NCBI GenBank assembly: GCA_003574885.1 | Contig: PJFC01000004.1 | Span: 297,207-361,206, forward strand | DNA: 64,000 nucleotides | DNA from: Geobacter sp. | GTDB lineage: Bacteria; Desulfobacterota; Desulfuromonadia; Geobacterales; Geobacteraceae | Direction of reading: 5' to 3' | Part shown: positions 34,420 through 42,321 of the stretch, in pieces | Position numbering within the stretch: position 1 is the first letter of the stretch | Layout: every line of letters begins with the position of its first letter | Program-made: the position numbers and the translations under genes | Notes under the pieces: generated by a model | The model's database searches: none | Told to the model about the DNA's origin: nothing | Seen by the model: only the letters and a program-made list of their open reading frames with translations

Positions 34420-35394
34420 ATGAAAAGAAAGACAGGACAACTCTTTGCAATGACAATCGCAGTACTGTTTCTCAGTTTGAGCGTCATGGAGATGGATGCG
34501 TCGGCCCGGGCCGGTGGCGGACGGTCCTTCGGGAGTCGCGGCTCCCGAAGCTATTCAACACCTGCAAGCCCATACAACCAACCATCTCCGTCACGGCAGG
34601 TTGCACCTACGACACAGCCCACGACTCCTCCTCCCTATCAGCAGCCACAGCCTGCTGGCGGCGGTTTTCTGCGCAGCATGGCAGGCGGTCTGGCCGGTGG
34701 TATGCTTGGTGGCATGCTGTTCCGCAGCCTCGGTTTCGGCAGTGGAGGTGGCATGGGGGGAAGCGGTTTCGGCCTGTTCGAGATCCTGCTCCTGGCTGGT
34801 ATCGGCTATTTTATTTTCAGGATGGTGAAGAGGAGACGGGAAGCTGCCGAGATAGGCACTTCCAACTACAATCAGACTTCCTACGGGCAGGGTGGATACC
34901 AGCAGCCGGTGCAGGCCATAACCCCTGGCCAGGAACCTGAACCGGCTGACGTGGCGGCAGGGTTGGCCCACATCCGCCAGATGGACCTGTCCTTCGACGA
35001 GAACCGCTTCAACGACAACGTCATGGACATTTTCTTCAAGATCCAGGGTGCCTGGATGAACCGTGACCTGGCGCCGGTGACGAGCCTTTTCACCGACGAG
35101 ATGCGACGGATCTTCCAGGAAGATATCGACAAGCTTCTGAGCAGCAAGAAGGTGAACCGCTTGGAGAACATTGCCGTCCGGAGTGTGGATGTTGTGGAAG
35201 CATGGCAGGAGTCAGGGCAGGATTTCATCACTGCCTTGATCTACGCCAACCTCCTCGACTACACCACCGACGATACTACTGGTCAGGTGGTAGCGGGAAG
35301 CAAGACTGATCCGGTGAAATTCGAGGAATACTGGACGTTTACGAGACCGGTGGGGAACAACCCCTGGAAGCTGTCGGGCATCGACCAGAAGTAG
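34420..35394 (+). CDS. Tim44-like domain membrane protein
   Basis: A 324-residue protein with a signal peptide or anchor (residues 7-27), an Arg/Ser/Pro/Gln-rich spacer, a Gly-rich stretch, a membrane span (about 126-145, LFEILLLAGIGYFIFRM) and a C-terminal Tim44-like fold (about 185-324, MDLSFDENRF...EEYWTFTRP). Bacterial Tim44-like proteins of this type are conserved but not well characterised. The family 2 repeat begins directly after the stop. Confidence 0.86.
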   Translation: MKRKTGQLFAMTIAVLFLSLSVMEMDASARAGGGRSFGSRGSRSYSTPASPYNQPSPSRQVAPTTQPTTPPPYQQPQPAGGGFLRSMAGGLAGGMLGGMLFRSLGFGSGGGMGGSGFGLFEILLLAGIGYFIFRMVKRRREAAEIGTSNYNQTSYGQGGYQQPVQAITPGQEPEPADVAAGLAHIRQMDLSFDENRFNDNVMDIFFKIQGAWMNRDLAPVTSLFTDEMRRIFQEDIDKLLSSKKVNRLENIAVRSVDVVEAWQESGQDFITALIYANLLDYTTDDTTGQVVAGSKTDPVKFEEYWTFTRPVGNNPWKLSGIDQK

Positions 35395-35396
35395 CT

Positions 35397-35518
35397 TAGA
35401 ACCACGGCTTTTCCGCAATCTCGGCGTTGGGCTGCGAATTTGGTTGTGCGACGTAGCGCTGCTACGTCTCCGCCCAAATCCTTGCCCGCCTTGACCTTGC
35501 GAAAAATCCACGGTTCTA
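35397..35518. repeat. Palindromic dispersed element, family 2, copy b
   Basis: 122 bp starting 3 bases after the Tim44-like gene. Ends TAGAACCACGGCTTTTCCGCAA and TTGCGAAAAATCCACGGTTCTA are inverted repeats of about 22 bp with few mismatches. Centre TGTGCGACGTAGC-GCTGCTACGTCTCCGC. Confidence 0.85.
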
Positions 35519-35560
35519 TTTAAACGTAAAGATATTTGCACAACTGTCAGGCTTTAATAC

Positions 35561-35594
35561 AAAGAAGGGCAGGCGATGAGCCTGCCCTTCTTTA
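35561..35594. terminator. Terminator between Tim44-like gene and trmL
   Basis: AAAGAAGGGCAGGC-GATGA-GCCTGCCCTTCTTT. It can act for the plus-strand gene and, since it is flanked by A and T residues on both sides, also for trmL on the minus strand. Confidence 0.85.
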
Positions 35595-35631
35595 TTGGGG
35601 TTGGTAGTTCTTGCCGGTCCCTGGTCCCTGA

Positions 35632-36123
35632 TTATTCAGCACCCGGTTCCCGCTCCTCCAGTTGTCCCGTCTGGCGGAGCGCCTCGTAGAGGACGATCCC
35701 CGCGGCGGTGGAGAGGTTGAGACTCCGGACCGGCCCTGTTATGGGGATCCGGACGCTTGTTTCGGGATTGGCGTCGATGAGGGAATCGGGGAGCCCCTTG
35801 GTCTCCTTGCCGAAGACGAGGAAATCACCCGCCTCATACCGGAAGGCTACATGCGGCCGGGCCGCCTTCTTGCTGGTGTAGATGAACCGTGACGAGGGAT
35901 GGGCTGCCTGGAGGGAGGTAAGGTCAGGCCAGTAGTGAATCTCAACCGCAGACCAGTAGTCGAGGCCAGCCCGCTTCAGCTGCCGGTCGTCGGTGGAGAA
36001 GCCGAGTTTTCCCACCAGGTGCAGGACCGTGCGGGTGGCGCCGCAGAGCCGGGCGATGTTGCCGGTATTGGGAGGAATCTCCGGCTCCACGAGGACAATA
36101 TGAAAGGGTGTGTAAGGTTTCAT
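35632..36123 (-). CDS. trmL: tRNA (cytidine/uridine-34-2'-O)-methyltransferase
   Basis: A 163-residue SPOUT-class enzyme that methylates the ribose at tRNA position 34. Family motifs: HIVLVEPEIPPNTGNIARLC, DYW, LVFGKETKGLP and RSLNLSTAAGIVLYEALRQ. ATG 36123 gives the usual N-terminus; a GTG four codons upstream is also possible, and neither has a strong ribosome binding site. Confidence 0.93.
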   Translation of the reverse strand: MKPYTPFHIVLVEPEIPPNTGNIARLCGATRTVLHLVGKLGFSTDDRQLKRAGLDYWSAVEIHYWPDLTSLQAAHPSSRFIYTSKKAARPHVAFRYEAGDFLVFGKETKGLPDSLIDANPETSVRIPITGPVRSLNLSTAAGIVLYEALRQTGQLEEREPGAE

Positions 36124-36160
36124 GGAGGGGCTCACAGCAAGTAATTATCTTTTTGCGCTT

Positions 36161-36302
36161 CAGGTGGGTTTCCCGTTCTGCTCAGGGTTCCCTCGCTCCG
36201 CCGCTGTATGGCTCATTTCGCGCCGGCCGATTGGCCGGCTCTGCTCAATTTTGCCTACATCGGCTGGCACTCGGGCACATTCGCTCCACGGGATACCCCC
36301 TC
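36161..36302 (+). repeat. Dispersed inverted-repeat element, family 1, copy D
   Basis: 142 bp between the divergent trmL and serA genes. Ends CAGGTGGGTTTCCCGT and ACGGGATACCCCCTC are inverted; the core CATTTCGCGCCGGCC-GATT-GGCCGGC matches copies A, B and C. The remaining 36303-36449 bases before serA show no further feature. Confidence 0.87.
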
Positions 36303-36449
36303 GCGGATTCGACAAATGTATACCATGAATCGGGGCGGCCGGTCTTGCAATTTTTCGCCGGCGGGGATATTATACTTTTTTCTTTCAGGTCGACAATGTG
36401 CCTGTTTCATGGCGCACATTTCCAAATCCAATTATTCCAAGGAGCGGCA

Positions 36450-38078
36450 ATGAAGGTTATCGTTACCGATGAAGTGGCCCAGGAAGGGCTTGAACTGCTG
36501 AAACAGGATCCCCGGGTCGAGATGGATGTCCGACTCGGTCTCAAGAAGGAAGAACTGCTCAACCTCATTGGTGGCTACGATGTCATCATTACCCGGAGCG
36601 GTACCACCGTCGACAAGGATGTATTGGATGCAGGAAAGAAATTGAAAATGGTGGCCCGGGCCGGGGTCGGTATTGACAACGTGGATGTCGACTACGCCAG
36701 TTCCCGCGGGGTGATCGTGGTGAACGCCCCTTTCGGCAACACCAACAGTGCCGCCGAGCATGCCATGGCGCTCCTCCTTGCCTTTTGCCGCAACATCACC
36801 AAGGCCAACGCCAGCCTTAAAAGTGGCGAATGGAAGCGCGCTCCTTTCACCGGTGTCGAACTGAGAGGGAAGACCGCCGGCGTCATCGGCCTCGGCAAGG
36901 TGGGGGGCCGTGTCGCCACGCGCCTCAAGGCATTCGAGTGCGACGTGCTCGCCTGCGACCCGTACATCGCCGTCAAACGTGCCCACGACCTTGGAGTGAA
37001 GCTCGTCTCCCACGACGAGATCTACAAGAACTGCGACATTATTACCGTCCACACCCCCCTGAACGACGAGACCCGCAACATGATCGGCGAGCGGGAACTG
37101 GCGATGATGAAGCATGGCGTCATTCTTGTCAACGCGGCCCGGGGCGGCATCATCAACGAGGCGGCCCTGTTGAGCGCTCTGAAGAGCGGCAAGGTTTCCG
37201 GTGCGGCGGTGGACGTCTGGAGCGAGGAACCGCCGAAGACGGATATCCTGAAGGAATTGATTTCCCAGGAAAAACTGGTGGTCACCCCGCACCTGGGTGC
37301 CAACACCGTCGAGGCCCAGATCAACGTGGCGGTGGATGTCTCCAAGGAGATCCTCAACTACCTGGACGAGATGCCGCTGGAGAACGCGGTCAACATCCCC
37401 CGCTTCGACATGGCACTCATGGACCAGATGCGGCCGTTCCTCAACCTGATGAGCGTCATGTGCGACCTGGGAATTCAGCTGGTGGACAGCAACCTGTCCA
37501 AGGTTACCTTCGGCTACGCCGGTAACATCGCCCACTACGACTGTACCCCCCTTTCGGTCTGCGGCCTGTCGGCGCTCCTCAATCGAAGGGTAGACCAGGA
37601 CGTAAACATGGTCAACGCCACGCTCATTGCCGAACAGATGGGTATTGCCATCGAAGAGACCAAATCGACACAGACCGACGCCTTCTCGAATCTGATCACC
37701 CTGGTGATCGAAGGGGAGGGGGGCAAGCGGAAAGTTATCTCCGGCACCCTGTTCGAAGGAGCACCACGCATCGTCAGGCTGCGGGATTACGCCATGGACT
37801 TCGCCCCCTCGGAGTATATGCTGCTCCTGAACTACGAGGACCGCCCCGGCATGATCGGCCGGATCGGAACCATCATGGGCGAGCACGACATCAACATCGC
37901 CTCCATGAACCTGGGGCGGCGGGAGAAAAAGGGGGAGGCGATGGTCATCCTCTCCCTCGACTCGGCGGTTCCTCCGGCGGTGGTGGAAAAACTCCGCGAA
38001 GCTGCCGACGCCACCTACGTCAAGGCCCTTCACATGCCGACCGCCAAGTGCGATCGCGGCTGCGGTTGCGGAATATAG
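36450..38078 (+). CDS. serA: D-3-phosphoglycerate dehydrogenase
   Basis: A 542-residue long-form enzyme catalysing the first step of serine synthesis. The catalytic and NAD domains (VIGLGKVGGRVA; the HLGAN histidine region), the intervening ASB domain and a C-terminal ACT domain (YEDRPGMIGRIGTIMGEHDINIASMNLGR) are all present. The ACT domain normally gives serine feedback. An unusual cysteine-rich tail ends in CDRGCGCGI. The start at 36450 follows AAGGAGCGG. Confidence 0.96.
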   Translation: MKVIVTDEVAQEGLELLKQDPRVEMDVRLGLKKEELLNLIGGYDVIITRSGTTVDKDVLDAGKKLKMVARAGVGIDNVDVDYASSRGVIVVNAPFGNTNSAAEHAMALLLAFCRNITKANASLKSGEWKRAPFTGVELRGKTAGVIGLGKVGGRVATRLKAFECDVLACDPYIAVKRAHDLGVKLVSHDEIYKNCDIITVHTPLNDETRNMIGERELAMMKHGVILVNAARGGIINEAALLSALKSGKVSGAAVDVWSEEPPKTDILKELISQEKLVVTPHLGANTVEAQINVAVDVSKEILNYLDEMPLENAVNIPRFDMALMDQMRPFLNLMSVMCDLGIQLVDSNLSKVTFGYAGNIAHYDCTPLSVCGLSALLNRRVDQDVNMVNATLIAEQMGIAIEETKSTQTDAFSNLITLVIEGEGGKRKVISGTLFEGAPRIVRLRDYAMDFAPSEYMLLLNYEDRPGMIGRIGTIMGEHDINIASMNLGRREKKGEAMVILSLDSAVPPAVVEKLREAADATYVKALHMPTAKCDRGCGCGI

Positions 38079-38103
38079 ACTTTTACAGGCCAAGGGAGGC
38101 GTC

Positions 38104-38721
38104 ATGGCTCGATTTGTGATGAAAGGCGTCCGCCTGGCGTCGGTACTGGCAGGACTGCTTTTTGCCGCGGGATGTGCGACTACCGACCAGAGTGTTAATA
38201 TGCTGTATCAGCCTGTCATCAGCGGAAGCAGGGGCACAGGTGATATTGTGCTTGCTGTCCGCGAAGGGACGTCACGTGCCGGCCACAACCCTGCGCTACG
38301 CTGGGTGATAGGTTCGATTGCCTCATCGGATGGGGAAAAGACCGGGGAGATAGTTGCCGCTAATTCTCCCGGCGATATGATGCTCGACGCCCTCCAACAG
38401 GAACTGACTGCGGCCGGCTATACGGTGAGCGTGGCTGATGCCTTGCCGCCCGGGGTCTCCCGGGGGGTAGATGTAACCAAGATCACGGTAGAACTTCAGG
38501 AAACTCCAACGCTCCTGAAACTTGCGGCAAAATGTCATGTGAAGATGACGGCCGACCTCGTGAAAAACGGGAATGTGGTTGACAAAGTTTCATTTGAATC
38601 CCGTTATGCTGATGTTGCTATCAAGGACCGGGATCTGCTTCTCCCCGCAGTTCTGCAGAAAGGGTTGCAGAATGTCATGAAGCAGGCCGTGCCCGCAATC
38701 ATCACATCGCTCGGGAAGTAG
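38104..38721 (+). CDS. Putative lipoprotein (YajG-like)
   Basis: A 205-residue protein with a lipoprotein signal (LLFAAGC, lipidated Cys near residue 24). The mature part (REGTSRAGHNPALRWVIGSI; MMLDALQQELTAAGYTV) resembles YajG-type outer-membrane lipoproteins of unknown function. It follows serA by 25 bp and may be read from the same transcript, though the functions are unrelated. A terminator follows. Confidence 0.75.
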   Translation: MARFVMKGVRLASVLAGLLFAAGCATTDQSVNMLYQPVISGSRGTGDIVLAVREGTSRAGHNPALRWVIGSIASSDGEKTGEIVAANSPGDMMLDALQQELTAAGYTVSVADALPPGVSRGVDVTKITVELQETPTLLKLAAKCHVKMTADLVKNGNVVDKVSFESRYADVAIKDRDLLLPAVLQKGLQNVMKQAVPAIITSLGK

Positions 38722-38754
38722 CGACGAAATGCACGGCAGCGTTCAGTCGCAGTT

Positions 38755-38792
38755 AAAAAAAAGCCCCGTCAAATCTGGCGGGGCTTTTTTTA
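38755..38792. terminator. Bidirectional terminator
   Basis: AAAAAAAAGCCCCG-TCAAATCTGG-CGGGGCTTTTTTT. It ends the lipoprotein gene and also faces the minus-strand gene at 38836. Confidence 0.93.
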
Positions 38793-38835
38793 AGTTGGGT
38801 TTCTCTTTTCAAAAAGAAACGATAGTTTCCTTCAT

Positions 38836-39267
38836 TCATTGCCCTGGCGCGATTCTCTGCATTTCTGACGACAGCCTGTTTATTTTCCTGAGTTTTCTCT
38901 CTGCTTCCCGCTGCCTGCGGTCAGCCTGCTCGGGAGTTTCCCCTTCTCGTGGGGTTGTCAACTCGCTGTGCAGGCTCTGCAAGCGTTGCATCTCCCTCTC
39001 CATCGATCCCCGCCGTTCGGCAGAAGCGACAGGTTGGGAAGCATTTTCAAAGTTGGTGACAGGCCTTGCCGCTGCGGAAGGTGCCCCGCTTTCCTGGTCG
39101 GCTCCGGTCACTACCCTGGCGGGAGCTCTGTCTTCCCGGGAAACATCGGCCTTCGGGGTTCCGATCGATTCAACATAGTAGTGGTCCGGATATTCGATGA
39201 TTATCGTTTCCGCTGCTGTGGCTGTGACGGCCGAAAAAAAGACGGCACAGAGGATTGCTACTTTCAT
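38836..39267 (-). CDS. Small secreted coiled-coil protein
   Basis: A 143-residue exported protein with a signal peptide of about 18 residues (MKVAILCAVFFSAVTATA), an unstructured middle and a highly charged helical C-terminus (about 85-140, REMQRLQSLHSELTTPR and QREAERKLRKINRL). No family recognised. It begins 15 bp after the stop of the upstream secreted protein and is probably in the same transcript. Confidence 0.72.
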   Translation of the reverse strand: MKVAILCAVFFSAVTATAAETIIIEYPDHYYVESIGTPKADVSREDRAPARVVTGADQESGAPSAAARPVTNFENASQPVASAERRGSMEREMQRLQSLHSELTTPREGETPEQADRRQREAERKLRKINRLSSEMQRIAPGQ

Positions 39268-39282
39268 TGGTGACCCCGTTCT

Positions 39283-40059
39283 CTAATAGGAAACGATGTC
39301 CGCCGTCCTGGTTTCTCCCTGCTGTATTGTAATGGGCGTCGGGTAACCGATGCCCATGATCGGAGCAGAACAATACCCGGAACAGCCAGGGTTGGTGTCC
39401 CAGTTGGAAAAAGTGCTGAGATAATAGGTGCCGGGATTTCTCAAAACAATCGTGTACCTGCCGTTGGAGTCTGTGGGTTGCAGGGCCAGGAACTTTACCG
39501 GGCCGCATTGGTTGATAGCACCTTCAGAATATGTATGACATGGTTCCGTCTGCGCCCTTACATAACGACCTGTCAGCGGTGCCCCACTTGAATTTTTAAT
39601 GGTGCCGGTAATGGTAATGGTCGATCCGAAAGGAGTGGCGTATTTGGTGCCGAGATCCAGAGTGCTGCCGGCCGTAATCGTAATGGGGCTTGTCTGGTAC
39701 CAGGTGAGATCTCCCTCATCCGGAGGTCCGTACGGTCTTGAGGAACCCCCGATGACTTTTCTCTGCAGAATGCGGATGAAATATTTCCCCGCCGGAACAG
39801 CAACAGTAGCGCTGCCGTCACTAAGATTTGAAGGTCTGAGGATATAATCTGCCTTGGAAAAAAACTTTTCCATAGGAGGGGATTTTGCTGCATCACGAAG
39901 ATAAACGTATCCATAGGACAGATTCGTTTCAACCCCGGTAGTGGGGTCCTTGTATTTGAAGGCATATTTCAGCGTGCCGTTGGCGGCTTCTGCCAGTCCT
40001 GCGGAGAACATGGTCAAGAGCACACATAGTGACAGAACAGCCCAAGGTTTCGTCTTCAT
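39283..40059 (-). CDS. Secreted beta-rich protein, paralogue 1
   Basis: A 258-residue exported protein with a signal peptide ending LAEA. The mature protein begins NGTLKYAFKYKDPTTGVETNL and contains a carboxypeptidase-regulatory-like beta fold (GTIKNSSGAPLTGRYVRAQTEPC, LQPTDSNGRYTIVLRNPGTYYLSTF) with several cysteines (EPC, NQCG, GCSGYC). Very similar to the next gene upstream, from which it arose by tandem duplication. Role unknown; likely on the cell surface or periplasmic. Confidence 0.8.
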   Translation of the reverse strand: MKTKPWAVLSLCVLLTMFSAGLAEAANGTLKYAFKYKDPTTGVETNLSYGYVYLRDAAKSPPMEKFFSKADYILRPSNLSDGSATVAVPAGKYFIRILQRKVIGGSSRPYGPPDEGDLTWYQTSPITITAGSTLDLGTKYATPFGSTITITGTIKNSSGAPLTGRYVRAQTEPCHTYSEGAINQCGPVKFLALQPTDSNGRYTIVLRNPGTYYLSTFSNWDTNPGCSGYCSAPIMGIGYPTPITIQQGETRTADIVSY

Positions 40060-40180
40060 CGTTGTTCCCCCTTACCCGCGATTATTCTCGCCTTAAATGC
40101 CATCCCCTTCACCACTTTCCGGCTGCCGGGAAATTGCCGCATACCCGGAATCCGAAACATCTCCTTCCCAATGACCTGCG

Positions 40181-40963
40181 TCAGGGATGCACACTGACGA
40201 CCATGTCAACCGTCTTGACATCCCGTATCTTTACCGTTACGGGATTTGCCGGTGCGGCCGTGTACTCGCAACGGTTGCCGGTATAGGGCAGGTAGTCGGC
40301 GGTAATGCAGGGAGAGGTATAGAGATAATAGGTTCCGGGATCTTTTATCTGCAGCGTGTAGGTGCCGTTGGCGTCGGTGGGTTGCAGTGCCAGGAGTTTG
40401 ACCGGACCACACTGGTTGATATCGTAATTATAGCCATCGTCCCTGCACGGTTCGGTTTGTGCCCGTACGTAACGGCCTGCGACGGGGGCACCGGTCTGGG
40501 ATTTGACAGTGCCGGTAATGGTGATCGGAGCTGCAGCGAACGGATACGCGTAAAGCGTGCCGAGGTCAAGCGTGCTGCCGGCCGTGATTGTAATGGGGGC
40601 CGTTTGCATCCAGGTATAATCACCTGCTTCAGGCGGACCATAAGCCTTTACGGCCCCTTTTCTCTGGGTGATGCGGATGTACCAGGTTCCTGCAGGTACA
40701 TTAGGGTCCGAATACGTGCCGTTACCAAAAGAAGCCATATTGACGTAATCCGCCTTGGTAAAATACTTTTCCATGGGGGGCGGTTTGGTTGCATCGTGGA
40801 GGTAAACGTACCCGCGGGTAAGGTTCGTTTCAACCCCGGTGGTGGGGTCCTTGTACTTCAAGGTATATTTGAGCGTGCCATTGGCTGCTTCCGCCAGGCC
40901 GACGGTAAGCATGAGTACCATCACGCATGACGAAACGAGAGTAGCCCATTGTTTTGTCTTCAT
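40181..40963 (-). CDS. Secreted beta-rich protein, paralogue 2
   Basis: A 260-residue exported protein, paralogue of 39283: the two share NGTLKY-KYKDPTTGVETNL, the PPMEK-FF/YF-KADY segment, PITITAGSTLDLGT and GRYVRAQTEPC. The carboxypeptidase-regulatory-like fold and cysteines are conserved. ATG 40963 follows GAGGGGGC. A possible promoter upstream (TTGCGT, 16 bp, TAATAA at about 41030-41060) contains a TCCGG-CAA-CCGGA inverted repeat in its spacer, which could be an operator. Confidence 0.8.
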   Translation of the reverse strand: MKTKQWATLVSSCVMVLMLTVGLAEAANGTLKYTLKYKDPTTGVETNLTRGYVYLHDATKPPPMEKYFTKADYVNMASFGNGTYSDPNVPAGTWYIRITQRKGAVKAYGPPEAGDYTWMQTAPITITAGSTLDLGTLYAYPFAAAPITITGTVKSQTGAPVAGRYVRAQTEPCRDDGYNYDINQCGPVKLLALQPTDANGTYTLQIKDPGTYYLYTSPCITADYLPYTGNRCEYTAAPANPVTVKIRDVKTVDMVVSVHP

Positions 40964-41135
40964 CAGTAATGCCCCCTCGTACGGGCGAGTCATTCAGAAC
41001 TCGTTGTACGTACACAGACTGGTTATGTTCTATTTATTATGTCCGGTTGCCGGAAACGCAAAATGCGCGGTGTTATGGTGTGATGCGATGGTTAGCGGTT
41101 GTTGCCCCAAGGTGCGTGCGCCCAGCCATGATGGA

Positions 41136-41173
41136 GGCACCGGGTACAAAGGCGTGCGCCTGTACCCGGTGCC
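41136..41173. repeat. Perfect 13-bp hairpin
   Basis: GGCACCGGGTACA, a 12-base loop, TGTACCCGGTGCC with no mismatch. No T-run follows on either strand. It lies 11 bp after the stop codon of the 20-codon mini-gene and upstream of the secreted paralogues, so it could stabilise or partly terminate the mini-gene transcript. Confidence 0.8.
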
Positions 41174-41184
41174 ACGCAAGTCTC

Positions 41185-41247
41185 TCAACAGGGATGAACA
41201 GTGGCACTGCCGACAACCTTTGGAGCAACGTATTTAGCCTTTTTCAT
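41185..41247 (-). CDS. 20-residue peptide gene (candidate)
   Basis: ATG 41247 with a strong AAAGGAG six bases upstream opens 20 codons ending with TGA. The peptide is MKKAKYVAPKVVGSATVHPC: a lysine-rich start, a YxxPxV segment and a C-terminal cysteine. Short peptides with a basic start, a YxxP-type recognition segment and a terminal Cys resemble ribosomally made, modified peptide precursors, but no maturation enzyme is adjacent. It lies upstream of, and in the same direction as, the two secreted paralogues, with a perfect hairpin between. It is real if conserved in relatives; otherwise chance. Confidence 0.45.
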   Translation of the reverse strand: MKKAKYVAPKVVGSATVHPC

Positions 41248-41620
41248 CGGGTTCTCCTTTCTCTCCACCATGGAGTGAATGGTCCTCAAAAAGGACAGCC
41301 TTTTCCCCATCACTAACTACTCCGACCAGAGCGAAATTTTGCCTCATGTACTTAACTCTGTTCGGATTGTATACAATTTGAAATTTTAATAATTTATGAC
41401 CAATTGTCAAATGTTTTTTTGGTGTTTTTTAGAATTTATGCTTAAAAATCAGCTATTTAATTGCATAGTACTATTTCATGTTCCAGTAATTTATTGACTG
41501 CTGCCAAATGCAGCATAAAAATATTTTGCCTGGCCTTCGCGGAGGGAGTGACACTATTCTTGACAACCGTGATTAGCTTGGTTCATTTCAAAGCATTATT
41601 GGAAGGGGGAAGACAATCCA

Positions 41621-41752
41621 ATGGACTACCAGGTAGGAACTCCAGGCCGCATTATGATGGCTCGGTTCAATCAAGGCGAGGACGTCCTGGCCGGTGCGAA
41701 GAGATCGCCCGCAGGGAGAATCTCCGTGCCGCCGCCTTTCATATTATCCGTT
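41621..41752 (+). pseudogene. 5' remnant of a DUF296 (PPC-domain) gene
   Basis: ATG 41621, preceded by GGAAGGGGGA, starts MDYQVGTPGRIMMARFNQGEDVLAG, the beginning typical of DUF296 proteins. The continuation CEEIARRENLRAAAFHII is found in a different frame from about 41696, so a frameshift is present, and the gene then stops abruptly at about 41752 where the convergent DUF1003 gene ends. About 100 residues of a normal protein are missing. The AT-rich bases 41330-41600 before it hold no other gene. Confidence 0.6.
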
Positions 41753-42202
41753 TTTCTTGTTAGTTAATCCCTCAAGCATCTGATGCAACTCAGCTATGAC
41801 AATGTTCTGTGCATCAAGATTATCCAGAATTGCTTTGATTTCGTTCTCTGCCTTCAGATTGATTTCGTAATCAATGTGCGCTTCGATGCGGTCACGATCA
41901 GCCTTGCGGTTTTGACTCATCATGATCATGGGGGCTGTATAAGCGGCCTGCAGTGACAGGACAAGATTCATCAGGATGAACGGGTACGGGTCCCAATGCT
42001 GAATCCAGGCAGTGACATTCAGTGTTGCCCAAATGGTGAGAAGTAGTGACTGGCCTATGATGAACTTCCACGATCCCACTTTGTCGGCGATCCAGTCTGA
42101 AGCTCTTTGCCCAACCGTAAGCTGTTCCTTGACAACCTCGTTGGCATTTTTTATCGCGCCGTGTTCATGCCGGTAGGCTGGTGGGAGTGTGGGACGGGCC
42201 AT
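41744..42202 (-). CDS. DUF1003 family membrane protein
   Basis: A 152-residue protein with two spans (about residues 45-65 and 75-100) followed by a charged helix; the sequence WKFIIGQSLLLTIWATLNV and PYPFILMNLVLSLQAAYTAPMIMMSQNR is diagnostic for DUF1003. Function unknown. ATG 42202 is chosen for its AAGGAG site; a frame extending upstream to 42475 lacks a start signal. Confidence 0.92.
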   Translation of the reverse strand: MARPTLPPAYRHEHGAIKNANEVVKEQLTVGQRASDWIADKVGSWKFIIGQSLLLTIWATLNVTAWIQHWDPYPFILMNLVLSLQAAYTAPMIMMSQNRKADRDRIEAHIDYEINLKAENEIKAILDNLDAQNIVIAELHQMLEGLTNKKNG

Positions 42203-42321
42203 AGAATTCTCCTTATCTGATATGACTTGGCAATATATATCTGTTTTTGTCAAACGCGGTGAAAGACCCCACCGGTTTTTTTGAGAGAGCCCTAGGCTTC
42301 CCTCTCCCTGGGTGTGTTTGT

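Noticed and set aside
36432..38105. Minus-strand open frame (557 codons) opposite serA
   Set aside because: Fully antisense to a clear serA gene and shadow-like in composition; no ribosome binding site.
38968..39273. Plus-strand cysteine-rich frame ending in GCDGRKKDG
   Set aside because: Antisense to the secreted coiled-coil protein, which has a signal peptide and sits in a run of minus-strand genes.
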